DNA of 64,000 nucleotides from Silurus meridionalis (Eukaryota > Chordata > Actinopteri > Siluriformes > Siluridae). The stretch covers positions 304,501-368,500 of the forward strand of contig NW_025804663.1 in assembly GCF_014805685.1 (NCBI RefSeq). The letters are read 5' to 3'. This document shows, piece by piece, positions 47,748 through 58,184 of the stretch. The first letter of the stretch is position 1. Every line of letters begins with the position of its first letter. Under the pieces are notes generated by a model. The model was not told the origin of the DNA, did not search any database, and saw only the letters and a program-made list of their open reading frames with translations. The translations under genes were made by a program, and so were the position numbers.

Positions 47748-48399
47748 TCAAGTCAAGTCAAGTCAAGTGGCTTTTACTGTCATTTTTACTATACACAGTG
47801 GTACACAGTACACAGTAAAAACGAAACAACGTTCCTCCGGAACCCTGGTGCTACACTAAACAACAAAACAACATAAAGTGCATCGAGTGCAGCCTGGTGC
47901 AAACAGTGCAAACAAAAGAACAGTACAGACAGACAGAGTGCAGACAGACAACACAAGACAAGACAAAAGACAAAAACCAAGTATAGCGCCGACTAGTAAA
48001 CCTACTGTATACTTACATATACAGTACTGTGTGAGGTGAATGTAAAAACTATACCCAGGAGAAAGTATAAACAGAACAGAGCAATGTAGTGCAAAAAAAC
48101 AGCAGCAAGGAGGTGCAAAGACAGCATGTAAATATTCTACTGTAGTATAAAAGGTGCAAAAACAGCATGTAAACATTATACTGTAGTATAAAAGGTGCAA
48201 AAACAGCATGTAAACATTGTACTGAATATAAGGTGCGAGTATAAATAATAATAAATATATAAATGGTGGTGGAGTGGATCGAGATGAGTGATGATTGTGT
48301 TTAGTCCAGGTTGTACAGTTCAGTAACAGTAACACACAGTGAGTGTGTGTGTGTGTGCGTGTGTAAGTGTGTGTGTGAGTTCTGTTCAGTTCTTTGTGT

Positions 48400-50205
48400 T
48401 GAGAAGCCTGATGGCTTGTGGAAAGAAACTGTTACACAGTCTTGTTGTGACGGCCCGAATGCTTCGGAACCGTTTTCCTGATGGTAGGAGGGTGAAGTAT
48501 GTGTGTGAGGGGTGTGTGTGATCGTCCACAATGCTGTGTGCTTTGCGGATGCAGCGTGTGGTGTAAATGTCCATGATAGAGGGAGAGAGACTCGATGATC
48601 TTCTCAGCTGTCCTCACTATCCTCTGTAGGGTCTTGCGATCCGAGACGGTGCAATTCCCAAACCAGGCAGTGATGCAGCTGCTCAGGATGCTCTCAATGG
48701 TCCCTCTGTAGAACATGGACAGGATGGGGGAGGAGGTGGGCTTTCCTCAGCCTTCTCAGGAAGTAGAGACGCTGCTGGGCTTTCTTGGTGATGGAGCTGG
48801 TGTTAAGTGACCAGGTGAGGTTGTCCGCCAGATGAACACCAAGGAATTTGGTGCTCTTGACGATCTCCACAGAGGATCCATCGATAATCAGTGGAGATTG
48901 GTCGCTCTGTGCTCTCCTGAAGTCCACAACCATCTCTTTCGTTTTGTCCACGTTCAGAGACAGGTTGTTTGCTCCACACCAGGCAGTTAACCGTTGCACC
49001 TCTTCTCTATATGCTGACTCATCGTTCCTGCTGATTAGACCCACCACGGTCGTGTCATCAGCGAACTTGATGATATGATTCGAGCTGTGCGTTGGTGCAC
49101 AGTCGTGAGTCAGCAGAGTGAACAGCAGTGGACTGAGCACACAGCCTTGAGGGGCTCCAGTGCTCAGTGTGGTGGTGCTGGAGATGCTGTTCCCGATCCG
49201 GACTGCCTGAGGTCTCCCAGTCAGGAAATCCAGGATCCAGTTGCAGAGAGAGGTGTTCAGGCCCAGAAGGTTCAGCTTCTCGATCAGGTGCTGAGGAATG
49301 ATTGTGTTGAATGCTGAGCTGAAATCAATGAACAGCATTCGTACATATGAGTCCTTGTTATCCAGGTGGGTGAGGGCCAGATGGAGGGTTGTGGAGATGG
49401 CATCGTCCGTGGAACGGTTTGGACGATACGCAAACTGCATGGGGTCCAGGGAGGGTGGAAGCTGTGTCTTGATGTGCCTCATGACAAGCCTCTCAAGCAC
49501 TTCATCACGATGGGAGTGAGCGACGGGACGATAGTCATTGAGGCAGGAGACAGTCGATTTCTTTGGCACAGGAACGATGGTCGTTGTCTTGAGGCACGTG
49601 GGAACAACGTTACTGCTCAGGGAGATGTTGAAGATGTCAGTGAAGACATCTGCTAGTTGTTCTGCACATTCCCTGAGCACTCTGCCAGGAATGTTGTCAG
49701 GTCCAGCAGACTTCCGTGGGTTAACTCTGCATAGAGTTTTCCTCACTTCAGCTGTGGTTAGACAGAGCACCTGGTCAGTGGGAGGAGGGATGGTCTTCCT
49801 CGCCACCACATTGTTCTGTACCTCAAACCGGGCGTAGAAGTCGTTCAGCGCATCTGGGAGGGAGGCGTCACGGTCACAAGCAGGTGATGTGGTCTTGTAA
49901 TTCGTGATCGCCTGGATGCCCTGCCACATGCGCCGAGTGTCTCCACTGTCCTGGAAGTGGTCGTGGATTTTCTTCGCGTGCGCGCGCTTTGCCTCTCTGA
50001 TAGCACGGGACAGTTTGGCCCTTGCTGTTTTTAAGGCCGCCTTGTCCCCTGTTCTGAAGGCAGAGTCTCTTTGTTTCAACAGCGCACGCACATTTGCAGT
50101 CATCCACGGCTTCTGGTTGGAGCGTGTAGTGATGGTCTTGGAGATGGTCACATCATCAACGCACTTGCTGATGTAGCAGGTCACTGATGACGTGTACTCT
50201 TCCAA
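48400..50205 (-). pseudogene. Nimb/Jockey-type LINE reverse transcriptase
   Basis: A 503-residue frame (48694-50205) has [71 protein letters not shown] and the catalytic [11 protein letters not shown]. Indels near 49480-49510 alter about ten residues after DYRPVA and then restore the frame. Another shift at 48710 moves to 48432-48716 ([17 protein letters not shown]), and the C-terminus ends QAIRLLNTKN near 48390. The active-site residues are intact. Confidence 0.87.
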
Positions 50206-51300
50206 GTTGATGGAATCGCCGTGGTTGCAGCCTCTCTAAACATGTCCCAGTCAGTGCACTCAAAACAGTCCTGAAGAGCAGAAGTAGCTCCTTCTGGCCA
50301 GGTTTTCACCTGTTTCAGAACCGGTTTTAAGCGTCTGATGAGCGGTCTGTATGCTGGAATCAACATAACAGAGCAGTGGTCTGAGTATCCGGGATGGGGG
50401 CGGGGCTCCGCACGATACGCGCCAGGGATGTTTGTGTAAACAAGATCCAGCGTGTTCGCTCCTCTCGTTGCAAAGTCCACATGCTGATGGAGTTTAGGAA
50501 GCACAGTCTTGAGATTCGCATGGTTGACATCTCCGGCGATAATAAACAATCCATCGGGGTGAGCATTCTGCAGGTCGCTAATAGCGCCGTAGAGTTCACT
50601 CAGTGCCTCCTTAGCATTAGCACTGGGAGGAATGTACACTCCGACGATGTAAACAGTGGTGAATTCCCGTGGTAAATAAAAAGGTCTGCATCTAACAGTC
50701 ACAAATTCCACTAGCGATGAGCAGTAGCATGAAACAAGCACAGAGTTCTTACACCATTCCGTGTTGATATAAACACACACGCCACCACCGCGAGTCTTAC
50801 CGCACAGAGCTGTGTTTCTGTCGGCTCGAAACACGGTTAGCCCGTCTAGCTGGATGGCGGCGTCCGAACTCTGTCGCTGAGCCACGTCTCCGTAAAACAA
50901 AGATGCAACAGTCTCTAAACTCGCCGTGTGGTTTGCTGGAGTCAGATGTAGTCCAGTTTATTATCCAGGGAGCAGACGCTTGAAAGAAAATGGACGGATA
51001 GCCGGCCGGCTAGGGTTAGCATTTAGCCTAGCACGGACACCCGCCCGCTTGCCGCTTCCGCTTCCTCGAACAGCGCTGAGGTCTCCTCTCCCGCCACCGC
51101 ATCAGGTAACACCGAGGGCTGGGGGCCTGGTCTTTGTGGCCGAGGTCGCAGCAAGCCGAGGTCGCGAAGGTTGTTGATAAGATCATCATGCAGATTGTTG
51201 GTTGCATGATGCCTGTACTGTAACAGTGTCTGGTGGTCGTACACATGAACACAGCTGACTCTGGTGTCCATGTATTGTGGAAGGTCGGGCTAAATATGGT
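50181..51300 (-). pseudogene. Nimb/Jockey-type LINE endonuclease domain
   Basis: The main frame (50181-50900) carries [51 protein letters not shown] (catalytic D-x-N), [11 protein letters not shown] and YSDHCSVML (catalytic SDH) of APE-type endonucleases, then [14 protein letters not shown]. The N-terminal part (50900-51300) is frameshifted and lacks the FTETWL block. The frame is lost at about 50215 by one base before the RT. Confidence 0.83.
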
Positions 51301-51364
51301 GAAAGCACCATTTTTGGATCCGGAGAGGCCGCTGCGAGCTACTGCCGCGCCGCCATCTTGGATC

Positions 51365-51590
51365 TCGCATCTATTCAACTGCACCAACATACGCTGATTT
51401 TAAGTCTCTTCTTAAAACTTATTTATTTATAAAACTTATTTATTTACTGTTGCGTAACTTTAGTGTAATATCTGTTGCCGTGTCCTATGTTGACTTTTGT
51501 ATTTTGTTATATGCTTAAATTCTGTACAGCACATTGGCCAACAACTGTTGTTTTTAAACATGCTTTAAAAATAAATATGACTGACTGATT
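51365..51590 (+). mobile_element. LINE-C, 3' part after the nested insertion
   Basis: Encodes APTYADFKSLLKTYLFIK, which continues the C-terminus interrupted at 47748, then a 3'UTR ending aaataaatatgactgactg. Confidence 0.75.
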
Positions 51591-51599
51591 TAAGATTAT

Positions 51600-51826
51600 T
51601 TAAGGGATGAGAGATAAAATAAAACTGTACAATTTTAAAAGCCAACACAAACAGGAAATTCCTGGCAAACAGATCAACAACAGGAAGCTACATCACCACA
51701 ATCGGTGTGTGATTGGTTGCTTATTATGGGATAGGGATTAGGGATTATAGGTTAGGGATTAATGATTATAGGATAGGGATTATGGGATAGGGATTGGTGA
51801 TTATAGATGAGGGGTAATAGGTTATA
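51600..51826. repeat. Direct repeat with ttagggatta-type units, left copy
   Basis: Shares ttcctggcaaacag, tcaacaacaggaagctac and the variable ggattaggg region with 54660-54870. The two copies bracket a composite L2 locus. Unclassified; possibly L2 5'UTR sequence. Confidence 0.7.
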
Positions 51827-52697
51827 TTCAATTCAATTCATGTTCATTTGTATTGCGTTTTTAACAATGAACATTGTCTCAAAGCAGCTTTACACAGATA
51901 ATGTGGTGATAAAAGTGATTAAGTTCTTTACAAGTGTAAGTTTGTATCTGATGAACAAGTCAGTGGAGACTGTGGTGAAGGAAAAATGGCATAAGGAAGA
52001 AACCTTGAGAGGAACCAGACTCAAGAGGGAACCTCATCCTCATCTGGGTTGCACCGAATGTCCATTTATTACAGATAAATGATGTTGAGGTGCAGTGATG
52101 GAGATCAGAAGCAAACTGTAGTCCTGAGTCAGTGTAGCAGACTGTTAATATTAACTACAGTCCAAATCCATCCTCAAAGCTCCCGTTCTTACTCCGGAAT
52201 TTCATGGAACCGCCCAGGGTGTAGATGATAAACATCACCAGCTGCACAGAGTCGCCACAAGTCGAAGAGAACACTATCCAGAGGCAGGCCTGGACGAAGT
52301 GGGAAGATTCACTAAATAAATACGTTTTCAACCTCGACTTGAACACTGAGACTGTGTCTGAGTCCCGAACACTGATTGGAAGGCTGTTCCATAACTGTGG
52401 GGCTTTATAAGAGAAAGATCTGCCCCCTGCTGGAGTCTTCATTATTTGAGGAACCAACAGATAGCCAGCACCTTTTGATCTAAGTAGGCGTGGAGGATCA
52501 TCCTGGTACAGAAGTTCACTCAGATACTGTGGCGTGAGAGCGTTAAGTGCTTTATACGTCAGTAGTAGTATTTTATAATCAGTGTGAGATTTGATTGGGA
52601 GCAGTGTAGATGATTAAAACAGGGCTGATGTGCTCGTATTTTCTGGATCTAGTGAGGACTTTTGCTGCTGCATTCTGAACTAACTGAAGCTTAATTC
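51827..52697 (-). mobile_element. L2-A copy, 3' part (interrupted; continues at 54064)
   Basis: The 3' tail (ttcaattcaattcatg) starts at 51827. The 3'UTR lacks the GA-containing block of other copies. The C-terminal coding part (52155-52457) has APQLWNSLPISVRDSDTVS and FKSRLKTYLFSE. The sequence stops at gcttaattc, where another L2 is inserted; the thumb resumes at 54064. Confidence 0.87.
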
Positions 52698-53312
52698 ATA
52701 CTCGCAAAGCCAAAGCTAACGCTAAGGCTCGCCCACGGGAGCACCATTCCTCTCCGCTTCGCGTGTCCAACAGGTTTGCTCTCCTCAGTGAAGCACCCGC
52801 TGAGAAACCTGAAAGAGCTCTGGTTTTAGGAGACTCCATTCTGAGGCACGTGAAACTAGCTAGACCTTTAGGGGCACCAGCAGCACAGGTTATGTGTATA
52901 CCGGGAGCCAGGGCGCCGGACATAGCAGGTCAGCTTAGATTCTTAGGAAAGCACAGGTTCTCTAAGATAGTTTTTCACACAGGAGCTAATGATATACGCC
53001 GACAGTCAGAGGTTACTAAGAGTAATATTATAGAGGTGTGTAAATTAGCGAAGGCAATGTCCGATGCTGTAGTATGCTCTGGCCCCATCCCAATGCGACG
53101 TGGCGATGTAGCCTACAGCAGGTTATGGTCGCTGAACTGCTGGATGTCCGAGTGGTGCTCCAAAACAATGTGGGCTTCATTAATAATTGGAGCATTTTTG
53201 AGGGCAAGGCTGGCCTGTTAGGGCGGGACGGTGTCCATCCCACCCGGGAAGGTGCTGCTCTCATTTCTTGTAGTATAGGTCATAGTCTCAGAACAGCACT
53301 AGTTAACAAGTG
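52698..53312 (+). pseudogene. L2 ORF1 with SGNH/GDSL esterase domain
   Basis: The ORF1 protein of some CR1/L2 elements carries an esterase domain. Here the catalytic blocks are visible: VLGDSILRHVKLARPLG (GDS nucleophile block), FHTGANDIRR (GxND block) and, in a shifted frame, RDGVHPTREGAALIS (DxxH block). The main open frame is 52763-53221 and the last block lies in 53074-53313, so one frameshift separates them. The upstream basic RRHTRKAKANAKAR stretch may bind RNA. Truncated at the N-terminus. Confidence 0.83.
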
Positions 53313-54056
53313 ACTGTCTAGAGCCAAGGCCAGGGAGCAGACAGACAGGCTAAACCGACCGTCTGCTAGCTGCACAGAGTCGCCACCAGGATCCACCATA
53401 TTGAGACTGTGTCTGTCCCCGAGCAAAACCAAAATATAGGAATTATCAGAAAGTCTGTTTAAGTAACCTGATTAACATTAAATTAAATAGGACTGAACGC
53501 ACAGCCAGCACCTCTGATCTAAAAATAGGATTGTTGAATATTAGATCTCTCACGCCAAAAGCGCTTACTATAAACGAAATTATTACCGACCAGGAGTTTA
53601 ATATAATGTGTTTGACAGAAACGTGGATTAAATCCTTGGATCTTCACACTTCTGTGCAGCTCGGGACGGTCTCTTAATTCCGGAGTAGAACGGGTGCTTT
53701 GAGGACGGATTGGACTGTAGTTGGTGTCGGCGGTCTGCTGCACTGACTCGGGAGTGCAGTTTGCTTCTGATCATCATCACTGTACCCCACAACATTGTAT
53801 ATCTGCTTCAAATGGACATTTGGTGCAACCCAGATGAGGATGGGTTCCCTCTTGAATCTGGTTCCTCTCAAGGTTTCTTCCTTATGCCATCTTGGGGAGT
53901 TTTTCCTTGCCACAGTTGCTCATCAGGGACAAACATACTTACAAAGAACATATTTATGTTTAATCACCACATTATCTGTGTAAAGCTGCTTTGAGACAAT
54001 GTTCATTGTTAAAAGCGCTATACAAATAAAAATGAATTGAATTGAATTGAATTGAA
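52698..54056 (+). mobile_element. L2-A copy nested in antisense L2-A, ORF2 deleted
   Basis: It contains most of ORF1 (52698-53312), the ORF1-ORF2 spacer (53313-53520) and the first ~35 codons of the endonuclease (LLNIRSLTPKALTINEI, LTETWIKS, 53527-53638). A deletion then leads straight into the 3'UTR and GAATT tail (53640-54056). Nearly all of ORF2 is missing. The flanking ttaattc (52691-52697 and 54057-54063) is a possible 7-bp target duplication. Confidence 0.85.
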
Positions 54057-54063
54057 TTAATTC

Positions 54064-54640
54064 TACTCCAACACCCAGACAGTAAAGCGGTACAGTAGTC
54101 TCATCTAGATGTTATAAAAGCATCAACTAGTTTTTCTGCTTCCTGTAACGACATCATATTTCTAATTTTAGCAATATTTCTAAGGTGAAAGAAGGAGATC
54201 CTGGTAATATTATTCACGTGAGCCTCAAAGGAAAGACTCGGGTCAATAATCACACCAAGGTCTTTGACTGCTGTACACACTGAAACAGAAACACAATCTG
54301 AAAGTTTACTTCTAGCTGCATGTGGTCCTAGTAAATGTACTTCCATCTTATCTGAGTTGAGCAGAAGAAAGTTATCAAGCATCCACTGTCTAATGTCCTT
54401 TACACACTCCTCAACATTGTTAAGCTGATCTCTCTCATCTGGCTTTGCTGAAATATACAGCTGTGTGTCATCAGCATAGGAATGTTTATGTAGAATTTTT
54501 CCCAGAGGCAGCAGATATAAAGGGAAAAGTAGTGGGCCTAAGACAGATCCTTGCTGAACACAACCCACTTTCAAACCCCCGAACAGGGAATAAAGCGCTC
54601 TTCCAAAAGCAAAAAGAGAAAAAAATGAAGCCAATGGATA
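54064..54640 (-). mobile_element. L2-A copy, 5' part of the interrupted element, internally deleted
   Basis: The RT thumb and palm (54101-54560) include [19 protein letters not shown] and [19 protein letters not shown], with the usual HGIRFHC segment before YADD deleted. Upstream (54562-54640) the sequence jumps to the L2 5'UTR (gggaataaagcgctcttcc), also present at 45055-45085. The endonuclease and ORF1 are thus deleted. Confidence 0.83.
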
Positions 54641-54654
54641 TTTTGAGATTTTAA

Positions 54655-54870
54655 AGCGATAAGAGAGAAAAAACTAACTGTAAAAATTTTAACGCTGATA
54701 CAAACACAAAATTCCTGGCAAACAGTCAACAACAGGAAGCTACGTCACCAACATCTGTCCACTGAAAGGCTGCTCCAGCTCAGGGGATTAGTGATTATTG
54801 GATAGGAATTGGGGGTTAGAGGTTAGGGGTAATGGGTTAAATTCAGGGATTAGGGCAGTAAATATTGTTA
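54655..54870. repeat. Direct repeat with ttagggatta-type units, right copy
   Basis: Partner of 51600-51826. It lies directly upstream of the L2 5'UTR remnant. Confidence 0.7.
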
Positions 54871-54904
54871 ACATCATTACACGGTTGTTTAACAGGATTC
54901 ATTT

Positions 54905-54949
54905 TGTTTTTCTGCACACACATAATACACAATGTTACATACATTAAAC

Positions 54950-54990
<41 letters not shown>

Positions 54991-55069
54991 TACATAGTTA
55001 CATACATTAAACCAAACACACACACACACACACACACACACATTATACACAATGTTACAAACATTAAAC

Positions 55070-55107
<38 letters not shown>

Positions 55108-55131
55108 ATACACAATGTTATATACATTAAA

Positions 55132-55165
<34 letters not shown>

Positions 55166-55206
55166 CACACACACACACACTATACACAATGTTATATACA
55201 TTAAAC

Positions 55207-55251
<45 letters not shown>

Positions 55252-55276
55252 TACATAATGTTACATACATTAAACT

Positions 55277-55326
<50 letters not shown>

Positions 55327-55352
55327 TATACACAATGTTACAAACATTAAAC

Positions 55353-55389
<37 letters not shown>

Positions 55390-55418
55390 CACACACACAC
55401 AATGTTACATACATTAAA

Positions 55419-55470
<52 letters not shown>

Positions 55471-55494
55471 TATACAAATGTTACATACATTAAA

Positions 55495-55532
<38 letters not shown>

Positions 55533-55558
55533 TATACACAATGTTACATACATTAAAC

Positions 55559-55595
<37 letters not shown>

Positions 55596-55620
55596 TATAC
55601 AAATGTTACATACATTAAAC

Positions 55621-55651
<31 letters not shown>

Positions 55652-55720
55652 TATACAATGTTATATATATTAAACCAAACACACACACACACACTATACA
55701 CAATGTTACATACATTAAAC

Positions 55721-55777
<57 letters not shown>

Positions 55778-55852
55778 TACATAATGTTACATATATTAAA
55801 CCACACACACACACACACACACACATTATACACAATGTTACATACATTAAAC

Positions 55853-55905
<53 letters not shown>

Positions 55906-55927
55906 TACAATGTTACATACATTAAAC

Positions 55928-55962
<35 letters not shown>

Positions 55963-56050
55963 TATACACAATGTTACATACATTAAACCAAACACACACA
56001 CACATTATACACAATGCTACATACATTAAACCAAACACACACACACACAA
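54905..56050. repeat. Higher-order CA satellite with ~32-bp core, about 18 units
   Basis: Each unit is a CA tract of variable length (about 8 to 50 bp) plus a conserved core like tatacacaatgttacatac followed by attaaaccaaa. I count 18 cores between 54925 and 56035. All long frames on both strands (repeats of TH and CV) are by-products. A single related unit lies at 60195-60250. Confidence 0.95.
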
Positions 56051-56059
56051 ACACTTACA

Positions 56060-56890
56060 TTATGGTACTTACATGATAGATAGATTAATAAAATGTACAT
56101 GTATAGTACAGAGGTTTTATACAGTGTTTTGTTTTGTTTTACAGTGATTTAGCGGCGCAGTGTGGAGTTCAGTAGTGTGATGGTGGATGGAAAAAAGCTG
56201 TCCCTGAAACTGCTGGTTCTGGTGCGTAAGTTCCTGTATCTCCTTCTTGATGGAAGGAGGTTAAACAGTTTGTGACTGGGATGTGAAGAGTCCTTGATGA
56301 TATTTGAGCTTTGCGCAGACATTTCCTGTGGTGAAGGTGGTAAATGGCAGGTAGTTGGTTGCCAGTGATGCGTTGGGCAGTTTTTACCAGCCTTTGCAGA
56401 GCTTTACATTAACACACAGTGGAGCCACCGTACCATACAGTGATGGAGTTGGTCAGGATGCTCTCAATGATGCAGCGGTAGAAACTCGTTAAAATCCCAG
56501 GGGACAGATGAGCTTTCTTGAGACTTCTCAAGAAGTACAGGCGTTGTTGTGCTTTCTTAACTAGAGCTGAAGTGTTCTGGTGCCAGGACAGATCCTCAGA
56601 GATGTGAACTCCCAGGAACTTAAAGCTGGAGACTCACTCTACCTCAGTTCTATTGATGTTGACTGGGATATGTCTCCTGCTGTTGGATTTCCAAAAGTCC
56701 ACCATGAGCTCTTGAGTCTTCGAGGCATTGAGGGTCAGGTTGTTGTTGGCACACCATGCTGCCAGATTACGGATCTCTTCCCTGTAGGCCGATTCGTTGT
56801 TTTTGTCGATCTGGCTGTGTGTAGGTGGTAGGCCCGCAGTGAGGTGATTCAGGACCAGTTTTTAAAGTACTTCATAGCGATAGGGGCGAG
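56060..56890 (-). mobile_element. Nimb/Jockey-type LINE, diverged copy, RT C-terminal part
   Basis: On the minus strand, shifted frames give [76 protein letters not shown] and KALQRLVKTAQRITGNQLP. An upstream scrap (LAPIAMKYFKNW) is joined by an internal deletion that removed the catalytic core. Its endonuclease end may be the piece at 59906-60165, separated from it by the RTE insertion. Confidence 0.78.
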
Positions 56891-57020
56891 TGCGTCTTCT
56901 TCTTCTTTTGGCTGCTCCTATTAGGGGTTGCCACAGCGGATCATCCGTCTCCATACTACCCTGTCCTCTACATCTGCCTCTTTTATACCAACTACATGCA
57001 TGTCTTCCCTCACCACATTA

Positions 57021-57602
57021 ATGAACCTCCTCCTTGGTCTTCCTCTTTTCCTCCTTCCTGGTGGCTCCATCCTCAGCATTCTTCTACCAATATAACTCAT
57101 GTCCCTCGTCTGAACATGTCCAAACCATCTCAATCTCGCCTCCCTCACCTTGTCACCAAAACGTCCTAAATGGGTTGTCCCTCTAATAAACTAATTTCTA
57201 ATCTTGTCCATCCTCGTCACTCCGAAAGGAAACCTTAGCGACTTCAGCTCTGCTACCTCCAGCTTCACCTCCTGTCTTTTACTCGATGCCACTGTCTCTA
57301 AACCATACAACATCTCAGGTGTTACCACAGTCCTATAAACTTTCCCTTTCATTCTTGCAGATACTCTTCTATCACAAATCATTCCTGCTATCACTCTTCT
57401 CCACCCACTCCACCCTGCCTGCACTCTTTTCTTCACTTCTCTAACACACTCTTAATTACTTTGCACTGTTGACCCCAGGTACCTTAACTCCTCTACCTTC
57501 TCCACCTCTTCTCCTGCAACCACACCCTCCACTGCCCTCCCTCTCATTCACACACATGTACTCTGTCTTACTCCTACTGACTTTCATTTCCTTCTCTCCA
57601 GC
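57021..57602. repeat. 582-bp tandem duplication, copy 1
   Basis: Followed directly by copy 2 (57603-58184). By eye the two copies differ at only six places, all single-base changes in homopolymer length. The junction shows an ATG-x-ACCTCC microhomology. Confidence 0.93.
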
Positions 57603-58184
57603 ATGAACCTCCTCCTTGGTCTTCCTCTTTCCTCCTTCCTGGTGGCTCCATCCTCAGCATTCTTCTACCAATATAACTCATGTCCCTCGTCTGAACATGT
57701 CCAAACCATCTCAATCTCGCCTCCCTCACCTTGTCACCAAAACGTCCTAAATGGGTTGTCCCTCTAATAAACTAATTTCTAATCTTGTCCATCCTCGTCA
57801 CTCCGAAGGAAACCTTAGCGACTTCAGCTCTGCTACCTCCAGCTTCACCTCCTGTCTTTTACTCGATGCCACTGTCTCTAAACCATACAACATCTCAGGT
57901 GTTACCACAGTCCTATAAACTTTCCTTTCATTCTTGCAGATACTCTTCTATCACAAATCATTCCTGCTATCACTCTTCTCCACCCACTCCACCCTGCCTG
58001 CACTCTTTTCTTCACTTCTCTAACACACTCTTAATTACTTTGCACTGTTGACCCCAGGTACCTTAACTCCTCTACCTTCTCCACCTCTTCTCCCTGCAAC
58101 CACACCCCTCCACTGCCCTCCCTCTCATTCACACACATGTACTCTGTCTTACTCCTACTGACTTTCATTTCCCTTCTCTCCAGC
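57603..58184. repeat. 582-bp tandem duplication, copy 2
   Basis: Same length as copy 1. It has three one-base losses and three one-base gains in homopolymers and no substitution that I could find. Confidence 0.93.

Larger units (their letters stand above)
45170..47748 (+). mobile_element. L2/CR1-like LINE, third family (LINE-C), first part
   Basis: The plus-strand copy begins after a T-run (45150-45170) with an N-terminal LLKLRWSVETVSDLNYRW and basic RRKRHRRRGTCGGMLVRVR region. The endonuclease is largely deleted (45550-45960). The RT is well kept from 46255, and the thumb runs to 47720. It is cut at 47748 by a minus-strand LINE, and its last residues resume at 51365. The 3' end is at 51590. 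Dead copy with stops, including one in the catalytic box. Confidence 0.82.
47749..51364 (-). mobile_element. Nimb/Jockey-type LINE, nearly full length, inserted in LINE-C
   Basis: A 3.6-kb minus-strand element. Its 3' end at 47749 has four caagt units and an aagccac-type tail. The 3'UTR runs 47770-48380 with a gcaaaaacagcatgtaaac tandem repeat (48110-48220). RT lies at 48400-50205 and endonuclease at 50181-51300. The 5' end is GC-rich (ccgcgccgccatcttgg on the plus strand) at 51364. No ORF1 was recognised. The RT and endonuclease motifs match a LINE type very common in fish and often called I/Nimb or Jockey-like; the clade is uncertain. A handful of small indels break the ORF. Confidence 0.85.

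Noticed and set aside
54843..56029. Long open frames on both strands through the CA satellite (TH- and CV-repeat peptides)
   Set aside because: They arise because CA/TG repeats lack stop codons in some frames; there is no start context, domain or composition of a real protein.
54905..56050. Regular alternation of repeat and spacer, CRISPR-like at first sight
   Set aside because: The variable part is pure CA and the constant part is the core. The genome is vertebrate, so this is a satellite.
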